Source of the DNA: Thiocapsa sp.
GTDB lineage: Bacteria > Pseudomonadota > Gammaproteobacteria > Chromatiales > Chromatiaceae
DNA length: 64,000 nt
Direction of reading: 5' to 3'
Assembly (NCBI RefSeq): GCF_018399035.1
Contig: NZ_CP073760.1
Coordinates: 4,526,501-4,590,500 of the forward strand
A program made the position numbers and the translations under genes. The notes beneath the pieces are model-generated. The model was not told the DNA's origin and ran no database searches. It saw nothing but the letters and a program-made list of their open reading frames with translations. Each line of letters begins with the position of its first letter. The first letter of the stretch is position 1. This document shows positions 26,531 through 35,246 of this stretch, in pieces.

Positions 26531-28492
26531 GTGCCCAAGAAACCGACCAAGACCAAGAACAAGAACAAGCCCCTCAGCCGGCCACAACCCGAAGCGGCCC
26601 AGCTCAAGGCGATCGAGCGCCTGATGGAGGCAGGTGAGTACACCAAGGTGGTCCAGCGACTCAAACCGCTGGTCCAGCGATTTCCTGGTCATGGCGGACT
26701 CAGACGGCTTCTGATCGCGGCATCGGAGCGCAGCGAGGGGCTCCATGCGGCGGGGCTTGCCGCGTTCGAATGGGCCGAGCGTCGACCCAGCAGTATCCAG
26801 GCCCAGCAGGCGTTGCTCTCCTTTGCAGTGCGACTGGGGCTTGTTCTCCTGGCGGATCGCGCGGCGCGGCAACTGCGCGCCTTGGGGCTGATGACGCCGG
26901 GCTTTCCGGTGAGCCCCGGCATGCTCGCGGACGTGCTCGCAACGCCGGAGGGAACCTTGGCGACGGTCGAGCAGATCGAATGCTTCGACATCGGGACACT
27001 CTATTTGGACGCACAGGATTTCTCCGGTGCGGTCGACCGGCTGGACGGCCTGGAGATCCTCTCGGCGCGCAACAATCGCGCGATGGCGCTGTTTCATCTC
27101 GGGCGGATCGACGAGGCGCTGGCCGGTTTCATGGCCAGTTGGGAGGCGGATCAGGCCAATCTGTTCGCCCTCGGCTGGGTGGTCCGCCTGCGCCTGTATC
27201 GTGGCGACGAGGTGGGTGCGCAGGGTCTGACGATTCCCTTGGCGGGAGCAACCGCCAGGCGGCTGGACGACGCCCTGCTCCAGCTCGATGCCCTGCTGTT
27301 GCTTCGACAGGATGCGGCCGCCCGGGATGCCTTTACACGCAGCAAGCAATGCGCCTGGTTCGAGATCGGTAAAGATTATCCGCGTGCGGTGTTGCACCAC
27401 TTTGCGGCTTGCGCCGCCAGCCGGTTGGGCCGAGCGTCGGAGGCAGGGGGCCTGTGGCGCGAGGCGCTGCGGCTCATGCCCGATTTCAAACTTGCGATTC
27501 ACAACAGCGCCGGCCTCGAACGTGACCATCAGGCGTCCGAGTATCCAGCGGTCTTCGATCTGTCGCGGGCGCTCCCGCTCACCTGGATCAATGAATTGCG
27601 CGCCGCAGGCGAGGAGATCGCCGATACGGTCGAGACCCTGACCGCCGCCAATGTCTTCTTGGAGGCGCTGTATCTCGGCGGAGAGGGTCCCTTGCGCAGT
27701 CTGGTCGGTCTTGTTCTCATGCACCGTGCCGGCCGCGCCGATCCGGACGCCGCGCGTCTGCTGAAAGGCTTCGCGCGTCTGCCCATCGGGACCAAGGATG
27801 AACGTTTCGTGTTCTTGCGTCTGCTCCAGGAGCAGAATCTGATCGCACCGACCGACCTCGTCGACTATTGGGACGGAAATCAGCTCCGTCAGATCAATCT
27901 GTTCAGTATCGAGGTCCACCGCGAGCCGGAGGTGAGCGATCTGCCCGATGATCTGCAGGAGCTCCTCAATGCGTCGATTGCGCGCTTCAACACGGGCGAT
28001 CATGCCGGCGCCGAGCCCCTGCTGGCGCAACTCCTGGCACGCGTACCGAACCATGCTGCGGCCAAGGGTAATCTGGCGGCGATTCGTTCCTTTCAGGGTC
28101 GGCACGAGGAGGCGGAGAAATTGTTGAGGGAGGTCGTTGCCGACCATCCGGATTACCTCGTTGCACGCTGTAATCTCGCCAATCTGGCCGTCCTGGATGG
28201 CAATGTGGATGAGGCCGATGCATTGCTCAAAGGGTTAGCGACTCGCAGACGTATCCATATCCAGGATCTGTTCACCCTCTACGGGTCAATGGCCTTGCTG
28301 AATCGCGCGCGTGGTGAAGTGGCGGTAGCCGATTCGCTGATCGCCAGCCTCGAACCATTGGTTCAGAACGAGGACGATGCGCGCCGACTGAAATTTGCCA
28401 AGAACCTGCAGAAGTCGGTTGGGCTTGAGACGACGTTCATTGAGGCCCTGACCGCCCTGGTGCGTCGGCCCGGGAAACCGAGCAGAGGATAG
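26531..28492 (+). CDS. Tetratricopeptide-repeat protein
   Basis: A 653-residue protein if the GTG at 26531 (VPKKPTKTK, just after a GGAATTCCAC) is the start; a start further upstream at 26480 would add a Cys/Arg-rich stretch that looks non-coding. The very basic start (KKPTKTKNKNK) is followed by helical TPR-like repeats in two clusters, about residues 20-290 and 470-620 (for example AEPLLAQLLARVPNHAAAKGNLAAI and AEKLLREVVADHPDYLVARCNLANL). No signal peptide or membrane helix is visible, so it is a cytoplasmic scaffold. Partners are unknown. A hairpin and poly-A tract just downstream belong to the opposite-strand RNA at 28514-28598 and would be a poor terminator for this gene. Confidence 0.7.
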   Translation: MPKKPTKTKNKNKPLSRPQPEAAQLKAIERLMEAGEYTKVVQRLKPLVQRFPGHGGLRRLLIAASERSEGLHAAGLAAFEWAERRPSSIQAQQALLSFAVRLGLVLLADRAARQLRALGLMTPGFPVSPGMLADVLATPEGTLATVEQIECFDIGTLYLDAQDFSGAVDRLDGLEILSARNNRAMALFHLGRIDEALAGFMASWEADQANLFALGWVVRLRLYRGDEVGAQGLTIPLAGATARRLDDALLQLDALLLLRQDAAARDAFTRSKQCAWFEIGKDYPRAVLHHFAACAASRLGRASEAGGLWREALRLMPDFKLAIHNSAGLERDHQASEYPAVFDLSRALPLTWINELRAAGEEIADTVETLTAANVFLEALYLGGEGPLRSLVGLVLMHRAGRADPDAARLLKGFARLPIGTKDERFVFLRLLQEQNLIAPTDLVDYWDGNQLRQINLFSIEVHREPEVSDLPDDLQELLNASIARFNTGDHAGAEPLLAQLLARVPNHAAAKGNLAAIRSFQGRHEEAEKLLREVVADHPDYLVARCNLANLAVLDGNVDEADALLKGLATRRRIHIQDLFTLYGSMALLNRARGEVAVADSLIASLEPLVQNEDDARRLKFAKNLQKSVGLETTFIEALTALVRRPGKPSRG

Positions 28493-28513
28493 AGCGCGTC
28501 GCTGATCGACAGA

Positions 28514-28541
28514 CAAAAAAAAGCGCGACGGGCGTCGCGCT
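28514..28541 (-). terminator. Intrinsic terminator of the candidate small RNA
   Basis: On the minus strand AGCGCGAC-GCCC-GTCGCGCT forms an 8-bp perfect stem with a 4-base loop followed immediately by a run of T. On the plus strand the hairpin is followed by CGGAATTT, so it is a proper terminator only in the minus direction. Confidence 0.85.
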
Positions 28542-28598
28542 CGGAATTTACCACCAAAGGAGGATGGAGGAGTGCACCGAAGCGCGAAGCTTCAGTAC
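28514..28598 (-). ncRNA. Candidate small RNA with CU-rich anti-Shine-Dalgarno loop and intrinsic terminator
   Basis: Read on the minus strand, a perfect -35 TTGACA (28633-28628) is followed 17 bases later by a weak -10 (GAAACT, 28610-28605). The RNA would start near 28598 with ACUGAAGC-UUCGC-GCUUCGGU, an 8-bp stem containing a G-U wobble that becomes a C-A mismatch on the plus strand. A single-stranded CU-rich stretch (CACUCCUCCAUCCUCCUUUG) complementary to Shine-Dalgarno sequences follows, and then an 8-bp GC hairpin ending in eight U. This is the layout of an Hfq-type regulatory RNA of about 85 nt. No open frame is needed to explain it. Promoter strength and expression are inferred. Confidence 0.6.
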
Positions 28599-28820
28599 AT
28601 CAACAGTTTCTTATTTACTGTTTCTCTTGTCAACCCCTTCGTGACGTCCAGGTCGTGATGGTCTCGAATCCGATCCGAAATGCCGATTTGCGGACAACGC
28701 TGTTGCGGGATCGGCCTCGCCCCCAACTGTCGTCGCGGGACGAGGCCAAAACGGGTGACCGTTTCAAGCGGCTTCGGTGCGTCACGGCGCGGTTGCGAAT
28801 CACAACGGGAGCGAAGAGCG

Positions 28821-29357
28821 ATGGCGATTGAAACAGCGACACTGGGCGGCGGGTGCTTTTGGTGCTTGGAGGCGGCCTTTCAGGGCGTCGAGGGCGTGCA
28901 GTCCGTGGTTTCCGGATATGCCGGAGGCCCCGACGCGCAGCCGACCTATCATCAAGTCTGCACGGGCACGACCGGCCATGCCGAGGTGGTCGAGATCGGC
29001 TTCGACGACACCCGGGTCAACTTCGAGACACTCCTCGAGGTCTTCTTCACGATCCACGACCCGACAACCCTGAACCGACAGGGTGCGGATGTCGGCAGCC
29101 AGTACCGCTCGGTGATCTTCTATCATTCGGATGCGCAACGCGAGGTCGTGGAGCGGGTGATCGCGCGGCTCAACGCCGAAGGCATCTGGCCCGATCCCAT
29201 CGTCACGCAGGTCCAGCCCGCTCCGACCTTCTACCCGGCCGAGGCGTACCATCAGGGTTACTACCGCCGCAATCCGAGCCAGGGCTACTGTCAGGTCGTC
29301 ATCTCGCCCAAGCTGGCCAAGCTCCGTGCGCGCCATGCCGCCCTTTTGTCCAAATAA
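28821..29357 (+). CDS. msrA: Peptide methionine sulfoxide reductase MsrA
   Basis: A 178-residue MsrA, which reduces methionine-S-sulfoxide in proteins with thioredoxin. The active-site motif GGCFWCLEA is at residues 10-18, with the nucleophilic Cys in GCFW. The block YAGGPDAQPTYHQVCTGTTGHAEVV and the GSQYRSVIF strand are canonical. A Cys near the C-terminus (SQGYCQVV) is the likely resolving residue. GGGAG precedes the ATG at 28821. Of normal length; cytoplasmic. Confidence 0.95.
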   Translation: MAIETATLGGGCFWCLEAAFQGVEGVQSVVSGYAGGPDAQPTYHQVCTGTTGHAEVVEIGFDDTRVNFETLLEVFFTIHDPTTLNRQGADVGSQYRSVIFYHSDAQREVVERVIARLNAEGIWPDPIVTQVQPAPTFYPAEAYHQGYYRRNPSQGYCQVVISPKLAKLRARHAALLSK

Positions 29358-29398
29358 ACGTGGTCGACGAATCGGCGCAACCGGTGCAGCATAGCGCC

Positions 29399-30112
29399 AT
29401 GCCCGATCCATCCTTTCGTCTCATTACCCTGGACCTGGACGACACCGTCTGGCCCTGCGTGCCCGTCATTCAGGCCGCCGAGGAGGCGTTTCACGACTGG
29501 CTGGTCCGACATGCGCCGCGTCTGGCCGAGGCCCACGATCTGGCGAGCATGCGCCGTCACCGTCGCGAGCTGATGGACGCCATGCCCGAGATCGCGCACG
29601 ACCTGGGTCAGATCCGTCGCCGATCCTTGGCCACGCTGCTGGAGTCGTTCGACTATGCGACGGGTCTGGCCGAGGAGGCGCTGGCGCTGTTCGACGCGCA
29701 CCGCAATCGCGTCGAGCCCTTCGAGGACGTGACCCCGGTGCTGCGGACGCTGTCTGCGCGTTACCGCCTGGTGTCCCTCACCAACGGCACCGCCAACCCC
29801 GAGATCACGCCCCTGCGCGGGCTGTTCGAGCGCAGCATCACGGCCGCCGATGCAGGTGCCGCCAAGCCGCATCCGGCGCTCTTCATCCGTGCACTCGAGC
29901 ACGCCGGTTGCGAGCCGAGCCAGTGCCTGCACCTCGGCGACGACCCCTGGATGGATGTCGAGGGTGCACGCGCGGTCGGGATGACCGCCGTCTGGGTCAA
30001 TCGCTACGGGCGGAGCTGGCCGGATGATCTGGCGCCGCCCGCCCTGACGGTGACGACCCTTCATCAACTCCTGGATTGGCTCGACGCCGAGCCGCAGCGC
30101 GACCCGAGGTAA
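29399..30112 (+). CDS. HAD-superfamily phosphatase (YigB/YjjG type)
   Basis: A 237-residue haloacid-dehalogenase hydrolase. Motif I is LDLDDTVWP with the nucleophile Asp, motif II LTNGTA, motif III the Lys in AAKPHPALF, motif IV HLGDDPWMDVEGA. The helical cap between motifs I and II fits the YigB/YjjG pyrimidine and flavin phosphatase group; the substrate is not determinable. The ATG at 29399 has a weak ribosome site, and a GTG at 29360 is an alternative. It ends 6 bp before tgt and is likely co-transcribed with msrA and tgt. Confidence 0.85.
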   Translation: MPDPSFRLITLDLDDTVWPCVPVIQAAEEAFHDWLVRHAPRLAEAHDLASMRRHRRELMDAMPEIAHDLGQIRRRSLATLLESFDYATGLAEEALALFDAHRNRVEPFEDVTPVLRTLSARYRLVSLTNGTANPEITPLRGLFERSITAADAGAAKPHPALFIRALEHAGCEPSQCLHLGDDPWMDVEGARAVGMTAVWVNRYGRSWPDDLAPPALTVTTLHQLLDWLDAEPQRDPR

Positions 30113-30118
30113 GCACGC

Positions 30119-31228
30119 ATGGATTTCGATCTCCTGGCCAACGATGGATTGGCCCGGCGCGGCCGTTTGCGCTTCGCGCGCGGGACGGTCGAGACCCCGG
30201 CCTTCATGCCGGTCGGAACCTACGGGACCGTCAAGGCGATGACCCCGGAGGAGCTGACCGATCTCGGCGCCGAGATCGTCCTGGGCAACACCTTCCATCT
30301 GATGCTGCGTCCCGGCACCGAGATCATCCGCCGCTGCGGCGATCTGCACGGATTTATGCACTGGGAGCGTCCCATCCTCACGGATTCGGGCGGCTTTCAG
30401 GTCTTCAGCCTAGGCGAGCTGCGCAAGATCACGGAGGAGGGCGTGCACTTTCGCTCGCCGGTCGACGGCAGTCCGGTCTTTCTGAGCCCCGAGATCTCCA
30501 TGCAGGTCCAGCGCGCGCTCGGCTCCGACATCGTCATGATCTTCGACGAGTGCACGCCCTATCCCGCCGACGCGGCGCAAGCGCGGGCCTCGATGGCGCT
30601 CTCGCTGCGTTGGGCAGAGCGCTCGCGCGAGGCCCACGGCGACAATCCATCGGCCCTCTTCGGCATCGTTCAAGGCGGCATGCATGAGGGACCGCGCGCC
30701 GAATCCTTGGACGGGCTTATGAGCATTGGTTTCGACGGCTATGCCGTCGGCGGGCTATCGGTCGGGGAGACGGAGGCCGAGCGACTGCGCATCCTCGATT
30801 TTCTCGGCGATAAGCTGCCGACGGATCGCCCGCGCTACCTGATGGGCGTGGGAACACCGGAGGACATCGTGGCCGCCGTCGGGCGCGGCATCGACATGTT
30901 CGACTGCGTCATGCCGACCCGCAACGCGCGCAACGGCGACCTCTTTACGCACCAAGGCAAGGTCCGGATCCGCAACGCGGCGAATCGCACCGACGAGGGA
31001 CCGCTGGATCCGCTCTGCGCCTGCTACTGCTGCCGCCATTACAGCCGCGCCTACCTGCACCACCTGGATAAGTGCAAGGAGATCCTCGGGGCGCGTCTGC
31101 AGACGATCCACAATCTCCACTACTACCAAACCCTGATGCGCGGGCTGCGCGAGGCCATCGTCGCAGGCCGCTATGGCGCCTTCGTCGGCGAGTTCGAGGC
31201 GCTGCGCGCAACACCCCTTTCGACCTGA
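30119..31228 (+). CDS. tgt: Queuine tRNA-ribosyltransferase
   Basis: TGT exchanges the guanine at the wobble position of GUN-anticodon tRNAs for a queuosine precursor. The 369-residue protein has TFHLMLRPG, LTDSGGFQVFSLG with the general-base Asp, DECTPYP, GIVQGG and the nucleophile region MPTRNARNG. The zinc site is CACYCCRHY...HHLDK near residue 300. GAGG precedes the ATG at 30119. The gene heads the classical tgt-yajC-secD-secF order, though two repeats separate it from yajC here. Confidence 0.96.
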   Translation: MDFDLLANDGLARRGRLRFARGTVETPAFMPVGTYGTVKAMTPEELTDLGAEIVLGNTFHLMLRPGTEIIRRCGDLHGFMHWERPILTDSGGFQVFSLGELRKITEEGVHFRSPVDGSPVFLSPEISMQVQRALGSDIVMIFDECTPYPADAAQARASMALSLRWAERSREAHGDNPSALFGIVQGGMHEGPRAESLDGLMSIGFDGYAVGGLSVGETEAERLRILDFLGDKLPTDRPRYLMGVGTPEDIVAAVGRGIDMFDCVMPTRNARNGDLFTHQGKVRIRNAANRTDEGPLDPLCACYCCRHYSRAYLHHLDKCKEILGARLQTIHNLHYYQTLMRGLREAIVAGRYGAFVGEFEALRATPLST

Positions 31229-31247
31229 TCCAAGACGCGCCTTCAGG

Positions 31248-31381
31248 TGATTTCCGTAAACTTCCATACCCGTAGGTTGTGCTGACGATAGGAAGCACAA
31301 CTTGCGCCGACGGTTGGTTGTGCCTCGCACGGCTCGGCACAACCTACGCCCTTGACATGAAGGTTTCCGGAATTCGCCTTA
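31248..31381 (+). repeat. Structured 135-bp repeat (family R2), copy 1
   Basis: GATTTCCGTAAACTTCCATA begins a 130 to 135 bp unit that recurs at 48691-48826 with few changes. It contains internal inverted pairs (GTAGGTTGTGC with GCACAACCTAC, and TTGTGCTGACGATA with GAAGCACAA) and ends GGAATTCGCCTTAA. The type I repeat at 31379 starts in its last bases. Only two copies are in the window. Confidence 0.85.
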
Positions 31382-31466
31382 AACCGCGCCAGCTCCGACA
31401 GTCGTCGGAGCTGGCGCGGCCAAGCCACTCCAACGCATGACGCATACCGCACCGGGCGCGGTTTAA
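31379..31466 (-). repeat. Type I dispersed repeat, variant core
   Basis: TTAAACCGCGCC at the left and GGCGCGGTTTAA at the right bound 88 bp. The core in this orientation contains CATGACGCATACCGCACC, matching the partial copy near 55803 more than the standard core. It abuts the R2 repeat. Confidence 0.8.
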
Positions 31467-31676
31467 AAGACCAGGGTCCGCGGCAGGGTCGGGGCGATCG
31501 CGAAACCAGGTCGGTCGAGACGGTCTCGTCTGGAGCCCGACGCTGCAACTTGCTCCGCGCTATGCCATAATTCGGCGCCGAGTTTTCCGGAGGTCGAGCG
31601 GCCTTTGCCGGCCCTCTTCTCGTTCCAACCGCCGGATCGCGACCGAGCGATCCCCAGACCAATAGGCAATCGAATT

Positions 31677-32009
31677 ATGAGCTTCCTGATCTCAGATGCC
31701 GTCGCTCAAGGCGAGGCCGCCGCCGGTGCGGGTGACCCCTTTTTGGCACTGCTCCCGCTGGTGCTCTTCGCGGTCGTCTTCTATTTTCTCCTGATCCGTC
31801 CGCAGTCCAAGCGCCAGAAGGAGCACCGCAAGATGGTGGAGTCCTTGGCGAAGGGCGACGAGGTCGTGACGATGGGCGGCATCGCCGGGCGTATCGCCGA
31901 CATCGGGGACAACTTCGCGCTGCTCGACATCGCCGACGGTGTCGCCGTGAAGATCCGGCGCAGCTCGGTCGAGTCCGTGATGCCGAAAGGAACGCTGAAA
32001 GACCTGTAA
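31677..32009 (+). CDS. yajC: Preprotein translocase subunit YajC
   Basis: A 110-residue membrane protein accessory to SecDF. A short periplasmic N-terminus precedes one membrane helix (about residues 21-40, LALLPLVLFAVVFYFLLIRP), and a cytoplasmic domain contains RPQSKRQKEH, KGDEVVTMGGIAGRI and VKIRRSSVESVMPKG, all canonical. The ATG at 31677 has only a weak upstream AGG. It precedes secD as usual. Confidence 0.95.
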   Translation: MSFLISDAVAQGEAAAGAGDPFLALLPLVLFAVVFYFLLIRPQSKRQKEHRKMVESLAKGDEVVTMGGIAGRIADIGDNFALLDIADGVAVKIRRSSVESVMPKGTLKDL

Positions 32010-32156
32010 GCCCTTCGCCCGCACCTCGGCCGCGGTGTCTCGTGCACCGCGGCGTCTTGACCGGATTCCTCCGGATCAGGGCGCGGGCGCCCTCCTTGGC
32101 GCCGGCCGGTGTCCGGCCCTTCCCCGATCGCGCCCGCTGTTGCGACTGGAATTGCA

Positions 32157-34013
32157 ATGAATCAATACCCCTTGTGGAAGAATCTCCTGATACTGGGCGT
32201 CGTCCTCGGCGCCTTGCTCCTTGCGGTTCCGAATCTCTTCTCTCAGGATCCGTCGATCGAGATCACCGCCGCGCGCGGCTCCCAGGTGACCGAGGCTAGT
32301 CTTGCCGAGGTGCGAGCGGCACTCGAAACCGCCGGTGTTCCCGTCAAGGATGTCGAGCCGCGCGAAGGCGGTAAGCTGTTGGTGCGTTTCGCCTCCTCGG
32401 CCGATCAGTTGGCCGGGCAGGATGCGATCGAACGGGCCCTCTCCGAGCGTTACCGCACCGCGCTGACACTCTCGGCGGACCTGCCCGGCTGGGTGCGGTT
32501 TCTCGGCCTCAACCCCATGTCGATGGGGCTCGATTTGCGCGGCGGCATCCATGTCGTGATCGACGTGGACATGGAGGCGGCACTCGATCAGGCGCTCGAG
32601 CGCTATGTCGGTGACATCCGCACCGAGCTGCGCGATCGCAAGATCCGCTATCTCACCGTCGCACGCGAGGGCTCGCGCATCCTGATCAAGTTCAACGATG
32701 CCGCGATGCGCGACGATGCCGAGCAGGCTCTGAACAGCGAGTTCCGCGATCTCGACACTCAGCCCCTCGAGGAAGGCGGCAATCTCGTCATCGCTGCGAG
32801 CCTGCCGCCGGCTCAACAGGAGCAGATCCGCACCTTTGCGCTGCAGCAGAACATCACGACACTGCGCAACCGTGTCAATGCGCTCGGCGTGGCCGAGCCC
32901 AGCATTGCCCGTCAGGGCGATCGCCGCATCGTGGTCCAGTTGCCCGGCGCGCAGGATCCGGGGCGCCTGAAGGAGCTGCTGGGTGCGACCGCGACCCTCG
33001 AATATCGCTTGGTCGACACCGAGAACAGCGTCGCCGACGCCCTCGATGGCCGTGTTCCCGTCGGCAGCCGGCTCTATCGCGAGCGTGACGGTAGGCCGAT
33101 CCTGCTGAACCGTCGGGTGATCGTCACCGGCGATCAGATCACCGATGCCTCCGCCGGATTCGACAGTCAGAGCGGCAGTCCCGCGGTCTTCGTGAACCTC
33201 GACGGTCAGGGTGCGCGGCGGATGCGGACCATGACGACCGAGAACGTCGGCAAGCCGATGGCCGTGGTCTTCATCGAGAACGTGACCACCACCGAGATCG
33301 TCGACGGGGAGTCCGTGAAGCGCACCCGCAAGGTCGAAGAGGTGATCAGTGTCGCGACCATCCGCGAGCCCTTCGGGCGGCGCTTTCAGACCACCGGGTT
33401 GGACAGCAGCGACGAGGCGCATAACCTCGCGCTCTTGCTGCGCTCGGGTGCCTTGGCGGCGCCGATCCAGATCGTCGAGGAGCGTACCATCGGTCCCAGC
33501 CTCGGCCAGGACAACATCGACCAGGGCTTCATGTCGGTCATGATCGGGCTGGCGTTGGTGCTGGTCTTCATGGCGCTCTATTACCGCGTCTTCGGACTGG
33601 TTGCGAACGTCGTGCTGCTGGTGAATCTCGTGATGATCGTCGCGATCCTCTCGATGCTGCAGGCGACGCTGACCTTGCCCGGGATCGCCGGTATCGTCCT
33701 GACCGTGGGTATGGCGGTCGATGCCAACGTCTTGATTTACGAGAGAATACGTGAGGAGATCCGCAACGGCAGCACGCCCCAGGCGAGCATCCACGCCGGA
33801 TTCGACAAGGCGCTTTCGACGATCGTCGACGCGAACGTGACGACACTCATCGCCGCGGTCGTGCTCTTCAGCTTCGGCACCGGACCGATCAAGGGGTTTG
33901 CGGTGACGCTGTTCATCGGGATCATCGCGTCCATGTTCACCGCCATCCTGGGTGCCCGCGCACTGATCAACTTGATCTACGGCGGCCGGCGCGTGAAGAA
34001 GTTGGCGATTTGA
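32157..34013 (+). CDS. secD: Protein translocase subunit SecD
   Basis: SecD, with SecF, uses proton-motive force to pull preproteins through SecYEG. The 618-residue protein has one N-terminal helix (LWKNLLILGVVLGALLLAVPN), a large periplasmic part starting LGLNPMSMGLDLRGGIHV and ending in the P1-type VFVNLDGQGARRMRTMT, and five C-terminal helices including GIVLTVGMAVDANVLIYERIREE. The length is typical. It is separated from secF by 211 bp that contain a type II repeat, unusual for these genes. Confidence 0.96.
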   Translation: MNQYPLWKNLLILGVVLGALLLAVPNLFSQDPSIEITAARGSQVTEASLAEVRAALETAGVPVKDVEPREGGKLLVRFASSADQLAGQDAIERALSERYRTALTLSADLPGWVRFLGLNPMSMGLDLRGGIHVVIDVDMEAALDQALERYVGDIRTELRDRKIRYLTVAREGSRILIKFNDAAMRDDAEQALNSEFRDLDTQPLEEGGNLVIAASLPPAQQEQIRTFALQQNITTLRNRVNALGVAEPSIARQGDRRIVVQLPGAQDPGRLKELLGATATLEYRLVDTENSVADALDGRVPVGSRLYRERDGRPILLNRRVIVTGDQITDASAGFDSQSGSPAVFVNLDGQGARRMRTMTTENVGKPMAVVFIENVTTTEIVDGESVKRTRKVEEVISVATIREPFGRRFQTTGLDSSDEAHNLALLLRSGALAAPIQIVEERTIGPSLGQDNIDQGFMSVMIGLALVLVFMALYYRVFGLVANVVLLVNLVMIVAILSMLQATLTLPGIAGIVLTVGMAVDANVLIYERIREEIRNGSTPQASIHAGFDKALSTIVDANVTTLIAAVVLFSFGTGPIKGFAVTLFIGIIASMFTAILGARALINLIYGGRRVKKLAI

Positions 34014-34116
34014 ACCGCGTGCTCGGGTGGGCTCGATGCCCTGATGCGTGACGCGCCGTCGAGGCCATCGTCAGGCTCGGCGTCGACGCGGTTCAAGCGG
34101 CAACAGGCTAAAACAC

Positions 34117-34162
34117 GTCGAGCTCACTCGAAAATCAGCATCTTGCTCTGGACGCGGTTTAA
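34117..34162 (+). repeat. Type II repeat, right half, between secD and secF
   Basis: CGAGCTCACTCGAAAATCAG is followed by CATCTTGCTCTGGACGCGGTTTAA. It matches the complete type II elements at 38567 and 52770 with a few changes. A displaced GACGCGGTTCAA at 34085 may be a scrambled left end. Confidence 0.75.
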
Positions 34163-34181
34163 CCAATGACGATCTCAATCA

Positions 34182-34219
34182 AGGGCGCTCGATGTCCAGA
34201 GCGCCCTAAACCAAGGGCG
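34182..34219 (+). promoter_or_regulatory. Hairpin upstream of secF that may mask its ribosome site
   Basis: AGGGCGCTC (34182-34190) and GAGCGCCCT (34199-34207) form a perfect 9-bp stem. The 3' arm (GCGCCCT) is also complementary to the AGGGCG at 34214-34219 that serves as the likely secF ribosome site, so the two pairings exclude each other. A translational control role is an inference. Confidence 0.4.
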
Positions 34220-34224
34220 ATTCG

Positions 34225-35175
34225 ATGAGAGACCTGAGTGTCATCAATGAGCTGAATATCGATTTCATGGGTATTCGCCGCCCCGCGGTGATCTTATCCG
34301 GGGTCGTGATTCTGTTTTGTATTCTGGCCATGCTGATCCGTGGCTTCAATCTGGGGTTGGACTTTACCGGCGGCACCGTGCTCGAGGTCGGCTATCAGAA
34401 TCCGGCCGAGCTGAGCGACGTGCGTGCGGCACTCGAGGCGAAGGGTTTCACGGGTGCGACCGTTCAGCACTTCGGCACGCGCAGCGATGTCCTGATTCGT
34501 CTGGCCCCCGAGGCCGGTGAGGAGGCGAGTGCGGAGCTGAGCGATAATGTCTTCAAGGCATTGAGCGAGGCGGTCGGGGGGCAGGTCGAGCTACGGCGGG
34601 TCGAGTTCGTCGGGCCTCAGGTCGGCGAGGAGCTTCGCGAGCAGGGTGGACTCGCCGTCCTCTTCGCGCTGATCGGCATCCTCATCTATGTCGCCTTGCG
34701 CTTCGAGTGGCGCTTCGCCGTGGGTGCGGTCGTCGCCATCGTGCATGACGTCGTCTTCACCGTCGGGATGTTCGCACTCTTTCAAATCCCATTCGATCTC
34801 ACCGTCCTGGCCTCGATCCTCGCGGTCATCGGTTACTCGCTCAACGATACCATCGTCATCTTCGACCGCATCCGCGAGAACTTCCGCCGAATGCGCAAGG
34901 GGTCGGTCATCGACATCACCAACGTGTCGATCAACCAAACCTTGTCGCGGACCGTGGTCACCTCGGGGACCACTCTGCTCGTGCTCATCGCGCTCTATAT
35001 CTTCGGCGGAGAGGCGCTCAACGGATTCTCGCTGGCGCTCATCATCGGTGTCGTTGTCGGCACCTATTCGACCATTTTCGTGGCCACGGCTGCCGTGATC
35101 TTGCTCGGTGTCAGTCGCGCGGATCTCCTCCCGGTACCCAAGGAAGGGGCCGATGCGGGCAACAGCATGCCTTAG
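34225..35175 (+). CDS. secF: Protein translocase subunit SecF
   Basis: The 316-residue SecF partner of SecD. It begins near INELNIDFMGIRRPAV, has a first helix, the conserved FNLGLDFTGGTVLEVGY segment, a short periplasmic domain, and five further helices with ILAVIGYSLNDTIVIFDRIREN and ISRTVVTSGTTL-like sequences (LSRTVVTSGTTLLVLIALY). The start ATG at 34225 follows AAGGGCG at good spacing. Length and order are normal apart from the repeat-bearing gap before it. Confidence 0.96.
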   Translation: MRDLSVINELNIDFMGIRRPAVILSGVVILFCILAMLIRGFNLGLDFTGGTVLEVGYQNPAELSDVRAALEAKGFTGATVQHFGTRSDVLIRLAPEAGEEASAELSDNVFKALSEAVGGQVELRRVEFVGPQVGEELREQGGLAVLFALIGILIYVALRFEWRFAVGAVVAIVHDVVFTVGMFALFQIPFDLTVLASILAVIGYSLNDTIVIFDRIRENFRRMRKGSVIDITNVSINQTLSRTVVTSGTTLLVLIALYIFGGEALNGFSLALIIGVVVGTYSTIFVATAAVILLGVSRADLLPVPKEGADAGNSMP

Positions 35176-35213
35176 GATCCGGCGTATCAAGCACGTCCGC
35201 TTTGCTTGACGTT

Positions 35214-35231
35214 CAGCCGCTCGAGCGGCTG
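35214..35231. terminator. Palindrome between convergent secF and sbtB
   Basis: CAGCCGCTCGAGCGGCTG is a perfect 18-bp palindrome, flanked by GTT and GAAC that extend it. It lies between the secF stop (35175) and the sbtB stop (35247) and has no T-run, so a role as a bidirectional, perhaps Rho-assisted, terminator is an inference. Confidence 0.5.
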
Positions 35232-35246
35232 GGTTGAACCGATCTG

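Noticed and set aside
28561..28647. A 26-residue plus-strand mini-ORF after AAAGGAGG upstream of msrA
   Set aside because: The purine-rich site touches the ATG, spacing is too short, and the same bases are better explained as the CU-rich loop of the minus-strand RNA.
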